Below, piece by piece: positions 44,413-56,127 of a DNA stretch of 64,000 nucleotides. The DNA comes from Heterodera schachtii. Taxonomy: Eukaryota; Nematoda; Chromadorea; Rhabditida; Heteroderidae. A program made the position numbers and the translations under genes. Location of the stretch: NCBI GenBank assembly GCA_023374025.1, contig SIJG01000001.1, positions 3,867,946 through 3,931,945 of the forward strand, in the 5' to 3' direction. Below the pieces are notes generated by a model that ran no database searches, had not been told where the DNA came from, and worked only from the letters and a program-made list of their open reading frames with translations. The stretch's first letter is position 1, and each line of letters opens with the position of its first letter.

Positions 44413-46770
44413 TCAGAAAAACTGCGTTTTCTTTGCCTTTTTGTCCGCCCCTTTCTGCCGCTCTTTGCCTTTGTTCCGTTCTTTGAGTTGGCGCTCTCTT
44501 CCGCCAGTGTACGCGGAAGAATCATTTGCTTTTTTGGTCGTTTCCTTTGCTTTTGCCGAAGTGTTGGCTTCTTGTCGCGGAGTTTGCTTCTCCCGACTTC
44601 CCATTTTGCCTCCTTTGGCCGTGTTTTGTGCTCCTTCCGTCAAATGTTTGCGCGTCCCTTTCGCCTCCGTTGCCTCTTTTTCATCGGCCGCCGTTCTATA
44701 AACATAAATTTTATTTATGTTTCTGTTTTGCAAATCAAAAGAGGCGTACGTTGCGCCGCCGTCGACTTGGGAATAGAGAAGGGCGTGTTCGAAAGTGTCG
44801 TCGTATTCGTCTGTAAATGTCATTTTTGGAAATGCGATCTGTGCGGGAGTGCCTTGCCTTCGTATGGGTCCATCGCAGCGGACAACCCGGGCCGGTTGAA
44901 TCGGCCCGATTGGCCCACTTCCTCCGCCATTCTTTCGTCCTTTCGCGTTTCGTCCGCCTTCTCCGTCACTGTCCGGCTGTTCGTCGTCTCTCTCTTCCAT
45001 TTCTTTAACAAATCGCAAATTCACTGCTCTCAATTTGCTCGCTTCTTCCTCCGTCTGTCTTTGCTCCCTAAAACCCGCAAAATCTGTCGCTTTTTCCGCT
45101 GGTCCCCAAAAACCTTTACCGGAATTGCTGTCTGACCAGCACTTTTCCGCCCACTTCGACTTCATCGTCGGCTTTTTCCAATAAAAACATTGTTTCCCTC
45201 AGCTTTTCCAAATTAAAACCGCCGCAATTTGTGCCAATTTCGAAGGGAGTGGGGGGAGAAGAAGGGACAATTGCTACACCATTCGCATTGTCAGCTGCAT
45301 AAAAACACAATGTTAAAAGAAGCGGAAGGTTTGGATTGGCTGGCAATCTTTAGCCCATTTTTATTCGTTATTTTTTGTTTTATTTTTAGCTTTTTCGTGA
45401 CCCCCTCCCCTTGTCCACCTATGATTCCGCCGGAACTGCTCCAATGAAATTAATTATAGTTTAATGATTTTTAGAGAACCAACCAACCAAAAACACATCC
45501 ATCGTCTGCCATTGGAAGCTGTTTTTTCTCAAAAAACGGAACGTCATCAAAAGAGTCGGTGATTCTAAGTATAATCTTCAAGTCAAGTGGGAGTTTATCG
45601 CGTTCACAAAGATTCGCAAGCGTTTGTTCCAAATCGTAGCCAAAGTGTCGCAGACAAAGCTAAAAAGGACGAAATGCAACGGAACAACGAAAGACAATTC
45701 GCAATACGTGCAACTGCTGCTTGGATAGGTCGGGCATAATATCGGCTAATTCTTGCAATTGGTCTGCTATTACGCGCTCCTTCGGGTGACCAATAAACTG
45801 AAAAATATCCGAAAATTTTAGTTAATTGCAAATGAATTATAAGAAAAAAAAAGAATAAGTGGGCAAAACTTTGCCTCAAACATTCGCTGTTTGGCCAATG
45901 TGTCCCTTATGCAATGCCTTTTCACTTCGTACGCCGTCTCCAATGCTCTTTTCATTGACATACGTTGAAAGTCTGTACAAATACGACCAGCAACAAATTT
46001 GTCGAATTCGTCTTCTAATTTAATTCGGTCATCCAAACGGACAATAAATCTTACAGAAATTTATATGGTTTTCTTCTTTTTTTAACAGTTTGCTTACTCG
46101 CTTCTGTCAACGTTGTCTTGAACAAATTTGAATTTAAACTCCAAAGAAGCGAAAGATTGGTAAAAGCAGACAACAAATTCCACCGCCGTTTGAATAATTT
46201 TGGAACGCCTGGCGGACAATTTACTAAAATAGGAAATTAAAGAGAATAAAGGCTACAACGTTACTTTATGCACAATTGTGCACTTTTTTGAATGGACGCA
46301 CAGATTTTGCAAAGGTTGGAACTGCTCAGTAATTTCCAAATGACTGTGATTAAATAAGGGACACATCTGACGATGGAACAAAGAGTTGCTTGGTCGTCCG
46401 AATTCAATGTACGGCTTTTGTTCAAGTCAAAACACATGGAGGTGAAAAGGTTCGTCAGCTCAACCAAAAACAAGTTCAAAATTTCAGCAAAAAGGCCGCT
46501 GATTTTGGGTGTTTCAATTAGTGATTTTTCCAATTTTGATGATTGCGAGCTGGCCTTTTCTAACAACTGAAAAAGCAAGTATTATCGGAGAATTTGATTT
46601 GACATCCCTCATGATAAATTCGAACCCTGATTAGAATGAAAATTAATAGATCCCTCCCTAATGTTAAATCCATTGGCTTACTGGAAAACAGGTGCTTTTT
46701 ACTTTTTGGTACATACATCCAATTAGGATACCTGAAGAACATCCTCGAGGTTCATTTCGGAATGTGTCAT
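44413..46770 (-). CDS. ASCC2 homologue, CUE-domain protein
   Basis: A subunit of the ASC-1/RQT complex that recognises K63-ubiquitin through its CUE domain in ribosome quality control and alkylation repair. Exons in order: a start exon MTHSEMNLEDVLQ (46770-46732), LLEKASSQSSKLEKSL (from about 46569), NKLSARRSKIIQTAVEF (46219-46100), LDDRIKLEDEFDKF (46040-45880), the CUE domain in two exons (ERVIADQLQELADIMPDL, 45800-45690; LCLRHFGYDLEQTLANLC, 45660-45460), then FEIGTNCGGFNLEKLRETM (about 45300-45120), REQRQTEEEASKLRAVNLRF and the hallmark DEYDDTFEHA, with a Lys-rich tail ending KKTQFF. The DEYDDT motif and basic C-terminus match human ASCC2 (DEYDDTYD). The joins at 45460 and between 44930 and 44800 are approximate. 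Divergent from cgh-1. Confidence 0.75.
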
Positions 46771-48456
46771 TTTTCATCTAGAACGCACACTTATTTCGGC
46801 GTAAAAATCAAGTAAATAATATTTTAACTTGGTTTGGACCTCCTAGGCTGTATTTCGGAAAAAAAAATTTCAGTTTACAAATTCTTTTTTAATAAATTGT
46901 TTTTATAGGCGAGAAAAATACCTAACTTACAATTAGGTAATAAACATTTTTCGAGAATTTGAACTATATTTGAAGAACTTTTCTTTCCATAGATTGGCAT
47001 GACGTTTTTTTTATTTATTTTGGGTTGGGGTCAGTTCCATACCGCCATTTCCATACCGCCGTTTCCATGCCGCCGTTTCCATACCAGCCATTTCCATACC
47101 GGCCGTTTCCATACTAGCCGTTTCCATGCCATAGGCCATTTCCCAACCAAAAAATTTTTCGAAAATTTTCGGCAAAATTTCATAAATAGAAGGTGATTTT
47201 CAACATTTTGATGTTTTCATGCATTATAAGACAAAAAATTTTATGTTTAATGTTGTAGAGAAGAAAATGGAAACACTTCTAACAAAAAAAAAGGACCGTA
47301 CAAAGCTTCAAAACATCGACAATTAATACTTTTTCACAAGTCGAAATAAAAATTTTTAAAATGGAGTTTTGTCTATTTTAGCAGCTTTATCCGGTCCCCG
47401 GATTCTTAAATTGGATCGAGAATTTTTCCCCGAATTCTCAATCGATTTCAAATCGCTTTGTAGGGCTTCCAGGGCCCGAAAATTAGGAAGTAAGGCCCGG
47501 GTTTAACTATTCAAATTTCACCCCAGCAGGTACTGTTAGAATCCAAAATCCCTAAAGCCCCGGGATTTTGAGCCCGGTTTCGGGTTTCCCGTAAGTTGCG
47601 GAATTGGGTTTAAACCTATTTTTGGGTCGGTTCAAAATTCGAAAAATTCAGAGATTTGACACTTCTAACTTTTTTTAAAACGATCGAATCCTGAAAAATT
47701 TGGTATCATCCGAAAGCTCTTGACGAGCTAAGTCTAAAAAGAAGTGAATAAATTTTCTTGGATATTTTAATTTCACTGTCGATTAAAATTCATACTTTTG
47801 GTATGGAAATGGCCTAAATACCTTAGTATGGAAATGGCGGTATGGAAACGGCGGTATGGAAATGGCTGGTATGGAAATGGCTGGTATGGAAATGGCGGTA
47901 TGGAAATGGCGGTATGGAAATGGCGGTATGGAAATGGGTCGATCCCATTTATTTTTATATAACAAAAAGACACATTTCCCTTTTTTTTTTCTTTATATCT
48001 CTAAAATATTTATCCCTTTCGTTTTCTATTTATTGAAAAAATTTTCGATGCATAATTTCCTTTTTTAAATCTGGTGTCGTTGTATCGAATTTTAAAAAAT
48101 GCTCTATTAAAAATCATTATTGAACGTGTCCAAAAGGGGAAGGGATGAAAGTTTTTGTCCAGTACCGTCCTCGCCTTTTCTTCGTTTATAGGTTCTAGCT
48201 TACTCCTATTCTTGGTCACTTCAGTCCCTGGTCTGTACCTCCTGTCGCCTGCCCCTTTAAATTGTATATATCACTCCGCATCGAGACGTCATATATCAAT
48301 ATAAGAATAAGAATTGGCCACATCTTAATTTATCCTCTAAACTATTAAACAATAAGCAAATTGAGGTGAATATTGGATACTTTCAATTCATTTTCAAGTA
48401 TTTAAAAACAAGTTTTAAAGGAATTCTATTTGTTTTGCTATTCAATTTCAACCTGA
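46771..48456. other. Divergent intergenic region with foldback insertion
   Basis: 1.7 kb between ASCC2 (-) and cgh-1 (+). Contains the minisatellite foldback at 47036-47945 and AT-rich flanks that should include both promoters. No gene supported. Confidence 0.45.
47036..47945. repeat. Foldback with tandem-repeat arms
   Basis: The left end (47036-47130) is a tandem array of about 14-15-bp units of the type CCATACCGCCATTT. The right end (47806-47940) is an inverted array of GTATGGAAATGGCG units. Both share the same 1-bp length variants (CTGGTATGG against CCATACCAG). The 670-bp middle is AT-rich and non-coding. Arrays at both ends in opposite orientation indicate a foldback-type element. The Trp/Lys/Met-rich frames over the arrays are artefacts. 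Confidence 0.75.
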
Positions 48457-50096
48457 ATGTCAACTGCGGTTTCTTCTTCGCGTCCGATGGAAGATTGGAA
48501 ATCTGAGTTAGCTATGCCAGACAAGGACCTTCGATACAAAACATCTGTTAGTCATTAAATTAGGAATAAAATAGTTTTCTTTTGTTTAGGATGTGACTGC
48601 GACTAAGGGCGTTGAATTTGAGGAATTTGGGCTAACTCGCGACCTTCTTAAAGGCATTTTTGAGAAGGGTTGGGAGCATCCAAGTCCGGTCCAGGAAGCG
48701 TCGATTGGAATTGCACTTACAGGTTCACTAATAAACCATTTATTTTCTTTATTTTTATCATTAGGCCAAGACATTCTCGCTCGTGCCAAAAATGGAACTG
48801 GCAAAACTGGCGCATATTGCATTCCCTGCATTGAGAAAATTGACCCATCAAAAGAATACATCCAAGCAATGATAATCGTTCCAACTCGGGAGCTTGCCTT
48901 ACAAACATCTCAGATTTGCGTAGAACTCAGCAAACACTTGAAGATTAAGGTAATCTTTTTTCTTCATTTTTCTATATCATTTATTTTTTAAGATTATGGT
49001 GACGACTGGCGGAACAGATCTTCGTGACGATATTTTGCGTCTCAATGGTATTGTACATCTTGTTGTGGCAACTCCTGGCCGAATTTTGGACCTTATGGAG
49101 AAGGGAGTTGCGAATGTTGCGTACTGCAAGACGATCGTTCTCGATGAAGTCAATGCTCGGAATGTTTCTGAGTGTATTTACACCTTTTTAGGCGGACAAA
49201 CTCCTTTCCCAGGACTTCCAAGGTGTGCTTGACCGTCTTGTTCAGTTTCTACCCAAAGACCGTCAAATTATGCTGTACTCCGCAACATTTCCGCGCACTG
49301 TCGCGACCTTTATGGAAAAGCACATGAGCAAGCCGTATGAAATCAATCTGATGGAGGAACTGACGCTGCTTGGCATTACACAGTTTTATGCTTATGTCCA
49401 AGAAAAACAGAAAGTGCACTGTCTGAACACGCTTTTCCGCAAGGTGAATAAAATACCAATTGGCAAAGTTTTATTCATTTTCCAGCTCCAAATAAACCAA
49501 TCCATCATCTTTTGTAATTCGACACAACGGGTGGAGTTACTTGCCAAGAAAATCACAGAATTGGGCTATTCCTGTTACTACATTCATTCCAAAATGGCTC
49601 AACACCACAGGAACAGAGTGTTCCATGAATTTCGTCAGGGTCATTGTAGGAACTTGGTCTGTTCCGATCTGCTTACTCGTGGTATTGACATCCAAGCCGT
49701 CAACGTGGTCATTAACTTTGACTTCCCGCGCAATTCCGAGACATATTTGCACAGAATTGGACGGTAAACCATTATTGTTGCATCTGATGACTATTATTTT
49801 GTTCTTAGTTCTGGCCGTTTTGGCCATCTTGGTATTGCTATCAATCTGATCACCTTTGAAGACCGTTACAACCTGCGACGCATCGAAAAGGAGCTCAAGA
49901 CACACATTGACCCAATTCCAAAGGAAGTCGATCCGAAACTCTATGTTGCTGAATTCCAAATGTTTGTTCTCTTTCCTTTTGTTCAATGAGCTTCCGTTTG
50001 AGGGATCACACCAAATTCGACTGTGGGAATGTCGTCGATGGGGCGGTGCTGAACAACGGAGGCGACCAACAACAGCAGCCTCGGGCTTCGTCGTAG
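48457..50096 (+). CDS. cgh-1: DEAD-box RNA helicase CGH-1/DDX6
   Basis: ATP-dependent RNA helicase of P-bodies and germ granules, acting in translational repression and decapping. Eight exons begin at ATG 48457 ([18 protein letters not shown]); about 450 aa. All helicase motifs are visible: Q motif with HPSPVQ, motif I AKNGTGKT, Ia PTRELALQ, Ib TPGR, II DEAD (split D-E / A-D by the intron ending at about 49190), III SAT, IV IIFCNS, V TRGID, VI HRIGRSGRFG. DDX6-specific context such as [20 protein letters not shown] and [11 protein letters not shown] is present. The C-terminus is LYVAEFQ, then a short intron whose phase leads to [12 protein letters not shown] and a QQQQ-containing tail ending at TAG 50094-50096. 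Divergent from ASCC2. Confidence 0.95.
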
Positions 50097-51426
50097 TGCG
50101 GTGGGAGCACGGAGCGAAAACTCCCACAGAATTTATCAGCTCGTCCATCCACAGTAAATTGACCCTAATAAAAATGCTGCGCTGCTCTCCGATCTCTCAT
50201 TTGTTGTTAATTTTCGGATTTTGTTATTTAAATTCTCTCATCCGCACACGTCCGTCACACCATTCAAATTTATCGTCCATTCATTGTGCGAATTTGGTAT
50301 TTCTCTGCGAACACATTGTATGGATTTCTATCTTTGTGACCTTTTAATAAATGTGAGAGGGTTTTGTCTTTGTTCGTTCTCTTCATTCACCTCTCTCTCT
50401 CCCTCACCTAACCAATAATCCCCCAATTTACTGCTTGTCTATTAACTTTGTTACGGGTAAATTCCAACTATGCCTCTTCATTCATTAGCAAAGTCCACTG
50501 TTGTCATCGAACTTCTGATCATTAGCAAACTGTTCGTGGCAGTGTTTCGCTCACTGATCGATGGTTACGTTGGCATTGCTCCCCCCCCCGTCCTTACCCC
50601 CGTTCAGTGTCTTATAAAAGCCCGCTCATTCATTTGTCGGCCCATTCCTTTGTTTGTTGTTGTTTTTTGTAAGTGGTGAGTGCAGTATCTTTAGTTGATG
50701 AGTAGTGCATTCCCCCCCCCCCCCCTCATTCTTGCTCTTCAGCAATTGGCTATTTTTAAATGTTTTGAAATGTGAACCATTGTCAGTCAATAGCTGTTGA
50801 GTTATTTGCCCCATAATAACTTTAAAACATGCATTTTTACTCCAATTTAATTAAGGGGCAATTGAGTGATATGAATTATCGGACGGCTTATCCCATAGAC
50901 TCTAACACTCATCCATTCATTGTCCTAAACTGTTAAATTAGTGTTCTGTTTCGGCATTTGTTTAAACTGTCCGATTAATCAATCCTTCCCCATTTTCTCA
51001 ACTGTGCCCCTTTCTTTGCCTGCCCATTCGTTTTGTCAATTGTCATTTCATTTCTTTCTCATTTAAAAATTGTCCGACTCATCAGTCGGACAATTGTTGG
51101 GAGCAGTCGACAACAATCCCGTACTTTCCAATAAATCTCGCCATTTGGAAATGCCCGAAAGTGAAAACATCGAATGAGCGAGTGCAATGGTCGGAACGGA
51201 CTCTCCCGCCGAAAAAAAAACACCGAAACGCGGGCATTTCCAATCACAACACAAAAAAGGGCCTCCAGAGAGACATCGAGTAACAACCGTAAAAGGCCAA
51301 CAACTGATGAAATCAGCAAATGCGGCGGACTTTGGAGAATTCAACGCCTTCTTTGTTGGGAAAATCAAATTAATTTGTTTATTATCTCAACCAATCAAAT
51401 CCTCTGCAGAAAATTATCGTTCAGCA
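50097..51426. other. Intergenic, no supported gene
   Basis: Likely cgh-1 3' UTR followed by AT-rich spacer with poly-C runs (50580-50588, 50711-50725). A frame at 51187-51373 (starting MVGTDSPAEKKTPKRG) is plausible by composition but has no partner exons and runs into the MITE that begins at 51427. Confidence 0.4.
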
Positions 51427-51780
51427 CAGGCCCGTAACCAGAAAAAAATTCGGGAGGGGCAACCGAATAGCTTTTTTTTGGCTCTTCGGGCCAAAAATGT
51501 TTTTTCCTCCAGTGTTATTTTAAATTTTTCAGCGCCGTAGAGCAAAAAACAGGAATATGTAGCCAACTTTCTCCAAAAAGGCCTAATTTTAGCCATTTTT
51601 GAGGTTAAAATTTCGAAAACTAAGGCAAACTGGGGAGCCGGTGGTGCCGATAGGCGCCGCCGGAATTTTTTGAATTTTTAATTCATTTTGTTAAGAAATT
51701 GGTTAAAAAATTTTTTAATTTCATTTCGGGGGGGGGGGGGGGTGGGCAACTGCCCCCCCCCTGGTCTGGTTACAGGCCTG
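51427..51780. mobile_element. hAT-like MITE, 354 bp, carrying GC-rich core
   Basis: Starts CAGGCCCGTAACCAG and ends with the inverse CTGGTTACAGGCCTG (14 of 15 positions). It is flanked by GTTCAGCA (51419-51426) and GTTCAGAA (51781-51788), a 7-of-8 match to an 8-bp target duplication. The interior includes GGTGCCGATAGGCGCCGCCG (51643-51662) and facing poly-G and poly-C runs (51729-51769). It is the best-delimited copy of the family whose core recurs at 2703, 2841, 8934 and 40812. Confidence 0.7.
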
Positions 51781-51879
51781 GTTCAGAATTCTCTGAATTG
51801 GCAAATCACCAGTCATGCATTGTTTGTGATATGAGCACCAAAGTCAGCGTTCCCATTTTTCAAAATGGGGAAAAGCATG

Positions 51880-52290
51880 TCTCTAATACACTTTATGAGT
51901 CCAATCAATTGACAATCCCGGGTTTTTATAGAATAACTTTGTTCATATTCGAACAAACCCTATCTTTTTGGTATCATTCGAAAGCACAAAGTCTGAATAA
52001 TGTAATAATACGAGAAAACGAGAGAATTCTAACATTTCAAGAAAGTACAAACGGAAATAATCAGCAATTACTTAATTAATCGAATCTTTTTTGGTAATTG
52101 CCTGAACGCTGCAATTTTATATATTTTAGCATCGTTAGACTGTGTGCTTTCGAATGATACCAAAAAGATAGAGTTTGTTCGAACACGGAAAAAGTTATTG
52201 TATAAAAACCCGGGATTGTCAATTGATTGGACTCATAAAGGTCGATTGGACTCATAAAGTGCATTAGAGCCAAAAGCATTATGATTAGGA
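51880..52290. repeat. Imperfect inverted repeat
   Basis: CACTTTATGAGTCCAATCAA, ATTGACAATCCCGGGTTTTT and TTTTTGGTATCATTCGAAAG (51887-51985) recur inverted at 52140-52262 as CTTTCGAATGATACCAAAAA, AAAAACCCGGGATTGTCAAT and TTGATTGGACTCATAAAG. The last segment is partly duplicated. Non-coding. Confidence 0.65.
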
Positions 52291-53945
52291 CATTCATTCC
52301 AACGCTGGTTAAGTTTCGTTTCCATGATCTAACACCCAAAAAGTTTCGTGAATAATGGGAACTCTGAAGGTGTTAATTTACTCATTACAATCAATCGGAA
52401 TTTGTAATTATATGTAATTAGTTAATTAGTAAGGGGTAAAAATCAACTCGTACTTCCTTTGATTCTATATTTCAGTTTAGAACAATGAAACCCTTTTTAA
52501 AAGGTAGTACGATAACGTAGGACCAGAACTTCCAGCGAAATGGTCTAAAATAAGAGGGGGTCATAAACAGGGCGAGGATTTTTAGGGCCCTAGTCATAAA
52601 TAACATTTGAAAAAGGGTTTTTAAAGCTCGTTCTGTTTTTAACAGCGGTTCCAGAGGAATTCCCCGGTCAAACCGGGAGAGCGGAGATGACCAAAGGTGC
52701 GAGGTCGTTTCTCAAGTGCAAAAGACTAGAGAAAAGCAAGGTTATATATACGAGTTTTTCTCCGGAATCTTTAAAAATCGGCGCCTTTGTGAAAAACGAC
52801 CTAACACTGACAATGAATCATTGAATATTCCAATCATCTATGGTTAATTTTTTCTTTGGAATGTTTTTAATAAAGGAGAAAAGAAAGTCACCAGAAAATG
52901 TGTCAGTGAAATCAAATTTATATTAACTGTTGCACACACCGGCTCAAAAAACGAGACATGTGTCAATAAAGAGAGAGTGCAGAGAAAAAATATCTCTCTT
53001 TTTGGCGTACTATTTCTTTATCTCTGTTAATAGAAAAAAATAACATTTATTTCTGTCCATTAACTTTTTTTCTATCCATATAATTTCCACCAAATTTTAC
53101 ATACCAATAGAGATAAATATAGCACATTCAGTAATACAACCATTTTTAGGCTTATACATTATTTCATGAGTTATAAGAAAAACAAATTTTCAAACGCCCC
53201 TATCTTTTTTCTAAATCTTTAAATCGCTTAGCATTTGCTTAGGAAAAGCTTTTCCTCATCAAGAGCTTTCGAATGATATCAAGATTGTTCAGTTTGGTTG
53301 CCAAAAACCTCCAAAAATAATTTCCAAAAATCGTCATTTTTTAAATTTTTGTACAAAAATAAATAAATAAATTCATGTTGCACAGCGGACTCGAACCTCC
53401 TCCCTTTGTCCTTTACTATTTTACAAAAACCACTGAGCCACACATGCATTTAGTTTTTGAACTGGGAGCCCAAAATTGGGCCGCTGTGTGCAATTGAAAA
53501 AGGTAAAACAAACATTCGGCAAGAATATTTTGAAAGTTAAAATTGTTTTCGTAAATATTTGATTTATGAAAGCCAAAAAATATTTTTCAGTTATTCTAAA
53601 CGAAGTATTCACAGCCAAAATGATGTTTTTCGTGTATTTCTCACCAAAATAAAGCTGCAGGAAAATATTTAATAAATAAAATCCGCGCCTATAATAAAAT
53701 TAATAATAAAATAGAATTCTTAAAATTTTAAGAGGGATATAAAAGGGTAAATAATCAGCAATATTTAATTAATCATATCTCTTTTGACAAAGGTTCCGAA
53801 AATCCACGAACACCTGACAACCTTCGTTAGTGAGTAAGAAACAGCTCATTGTCAGATTCTTCGAAAATTCATTGATTTTTTTAGCAATCAATAATAACAA
53901 ATAAAAAATCGAAGCCAAATTTAAAAAATTTCCGTTTTCCATTCA
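52291..53945. other. Gene-free AT-rich region
   Basis: 1.65 kb of AT-rich sequence with no supported exon. Holds the tRNA-like segment at 53368-53452. A short minus-strand frame at 53421-53618 has no coding support. Confidence 0.45.
53368..53452 (-). repeat. tRNA-like segment, same family as 4.2-4.8 kb
   Basis: On the minus strand: ATGTGTGGCTCAGTGGTTTT (A-box-like) and GGAGGTTCGAGTCCGCTGTG (B-box). On the plus strand it aligns well with 4561-4632: both share a CGGA-TCGAACCT segment, a TTACAAAAA block and CCACACAT in the same order. The B-box is good but no acceptor stem can be paired. A tRNA-derived repeat is the best reading. Confidence 0.6.
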
Positions 53946-56127
53946 TTATCTTTGCGTTTTCTCTCCGTTTCTCAATTTTTTCTCCGACTTCGTGACGAAT
54001 GAATTGTCCGTACAAATGAGACAACAATTCAGCTGGACTTTGCAATAAATCTGTTGAAGAAACAACGGGGATAGCCTTGTTGATTTGCTCATTCTTACCT
54101 TTCGAAGTATTTTGTGTGAGATTAAATCGTGAACAATTGCAAAGCGATCGATTCCGCAGGACAGAATTTGGGGATGGGAGGGACTCGCGTCGATGTGGCG
54201 GACGGCGCCCGCAAATCCTTTGAATTTGCACAACAGACGAGCTAAAACAGCCAGAAAAAGCATTGCAAACACAGCTAATTGTGAAGGCGGTCTCACATTT
54301 AACGGACGAACGCAAGTCGAAAAGTCCGACTTCTCCCCGACTGTTCCCGGCAATGACTTGCCAATCTCTGCAGCACGTGGACAACGCGAGAATGGGCTCA
54401 TCGAGCCATTTCTCTTCGAAAAGGGGTCGCCGCTGCGCTCGCAAATCGTAAAGCCTTAACTAAAAGCGATTTCTGAAAAAACTTCAAAAAATAATAGCAA
54501 TAATTTAAGGAATTTGTATTGGAAAATGTTGTATAAAGAGGTCGTTGTCCCCGAGAAAGTTATTTTTGAAAACACAAAAAGCGAAATCCTAGAAAATTAT
54601 AAGTTTTTTTGGAGGGAAGAGAAAACAAATCGCTGCTCCCGACCCCTTTTTTGATGACGACCTCGCATTCAAATAAAACCAAAAATTTGGGGTGGAATAT
54701 AAAATTTGAATTTATTTTTGGTTCGAAAGTCGTAACTACGAAGACTCAAATGTCATAAAATTAAGTGAGTTTGGCTCTCATTTGTCTAAAAGCGACCTGA
54801 CTTTTGCCAGTGCTCGTCACAATAAATTGGCCCGTTTCTCCCAAGAAGCGACAACACGTCACCCAAATTGGCACACGCAATTCGAGCGCATTCGGACGTA
54901 CCTTAAAATGGACCAACTTTTGTATAATAAATTGTCCAACATTACGTTTTTCGCGGTGAATACGCACTTTTGCTCTTCCAAATTCCAAACTTTGAGTGGG
55001 TTTTCTCTTCCGCCCGTTGCGAACACTCCGGTCCTTTCTCCGGGCTCTGTTCGCATCGTCAACAAATTTTCTCCCGCCGTCCAATTTTCGGTCGTTTGCC
55101 GTTCTCCAGAAGCGCTCCAAACAGCCAAAGTTCCACATTCTTGAGCAGTCAGAATCCGATCACTTAATTACCACAAGTTTTAAATGGCTGTCCGAAATTG
55201 AAACCCGTCGATGCGATGAATTCCTTTGAGTTCGGAAGGCTGTGGCAAAGCAAAAAGCGCATTGAATTGGTCAGTCAAAGAATTGAAATGGTCGACGCGG
55301 CCATTCTCGCGCCCGACCAAAATTTCCATCTGAAAACCTAACAACTCACTTCTGACCGACACCGAACCAAAGGTGTATCCAGGGAGAGGAGGGGAGACTA
55401 GGCTAAGGGGGGGGGGGCTAAAACCCTCCAAAATGAATGTCAGATTCGTGTGATCAGCGAGCCCCAGAGGTGCACCTCACCTGATCCGCCCCACTGAAAC
55501 TCATTGCGGTCACCGCGGAAGGCAACGCTTTGGTCGGCTGATTTTGCTCATCGGAGACGGAACAAATGGAAAAATCAGCAGATGAAGAAAGTTGCGCAGT
55601 TCGATAATTGAGAAATGAAGAATTGGAGAAGCGAAGACCTTTAAAAATAAAAGACAAATTGGTGATAGTTAAAATGGTAATAACCCCTTTTTGAGGAAAA
55701 AAATGAATTATTTTATTGGCATTTTAAAAAGTATGTAAAAAAGTGCCCATAATGTGAAATATGCGGACATGAATTGAATGCAATTTAACCAGCAATTTCA
55801 CCACCGACCTTTCAAAACGCCCGAAGTCGTTCCAGTAAAAGCGTCCATTCCTTCCAAAACGACAACACTTAAAGGGAAAATAAGAAAAGCGTAGCGGATG
55901 TTCGCATGGAAAGACCAAAAGGCAAATTACCCGTCAAAATTGACGAGTTCGTTCTCTTCCAATGAATTTGTACTTTCTTCAAAACGGATTTTCCTGTCGT
56001 GCAAAGAATCGGAACCAATCGCCGCTTCTAATCGAAAAGATGTGTTCTGATTTATGGGCCTTTTAAAGATGAGGTGTTCCTTGAGGAGATCGTCGATGTT
56101 TCGGCGTCTTTTAAAATGCAAAGGCAT
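53946..56127 (-). CDS. WDR74 homologue (NSA1-type), ribosome biogenesis
   Basis: A nucleolar WD-repeat protein of 60S pre-ribosome maturation that works with the NVL AAA-ATPase. Exons read on the minus strand: an N-terminal extension MPLHFKRRRNIDDLLKE (from 56127), then DAFTGTTSGVLKG, MEILVGRENGRVDHFNSL, FATGGRENPLKVWNLEEQ, FTAKNV, LELRVPIW, RFLGETGQFIVTSTGKSQV, QRRPLFEEKWLDEPILAL, WQVIAGNSRGEVGLFDLRS, GFAGAVRHIDASPSHPQILS and CGIDRFAIVHDL. The last exon continues IYCKVQLNCCLICT and stops at 53946-53948 after a basic tail. These match human WDR74 in order (VATGGKENALKIWDL; LRVPIW; KSQLNCLLL). The 60-residue basic/acidic N-terminal extension is absent from human WDR74, though the splice phase into the first WD blade agrees. 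Confidence 0.85.

Noticed and set aside
44488..45135. Long plus-strand frame (215 aa) antisense to ASCC2
   Set aside because: It is the mirror of Lys/Arg/Glu-rich coding sequence on the minus strand, where the DEYDDT motif and splice phases support the real gene.
47842..48068. Trp/Lys/Met-rich repeat proteins
   Set aside because: These come from the GTATGGAAATGGCG minisatellite of the foldback.
50176..50347. Possible secreted protein after cgh-1 (MLRCSPISHLLLIF...)
   Set aside because: It is in the likely cgh-1 3' UTR, has no further exons, and the hydrophobic start is typical of chance AT-rich frames.
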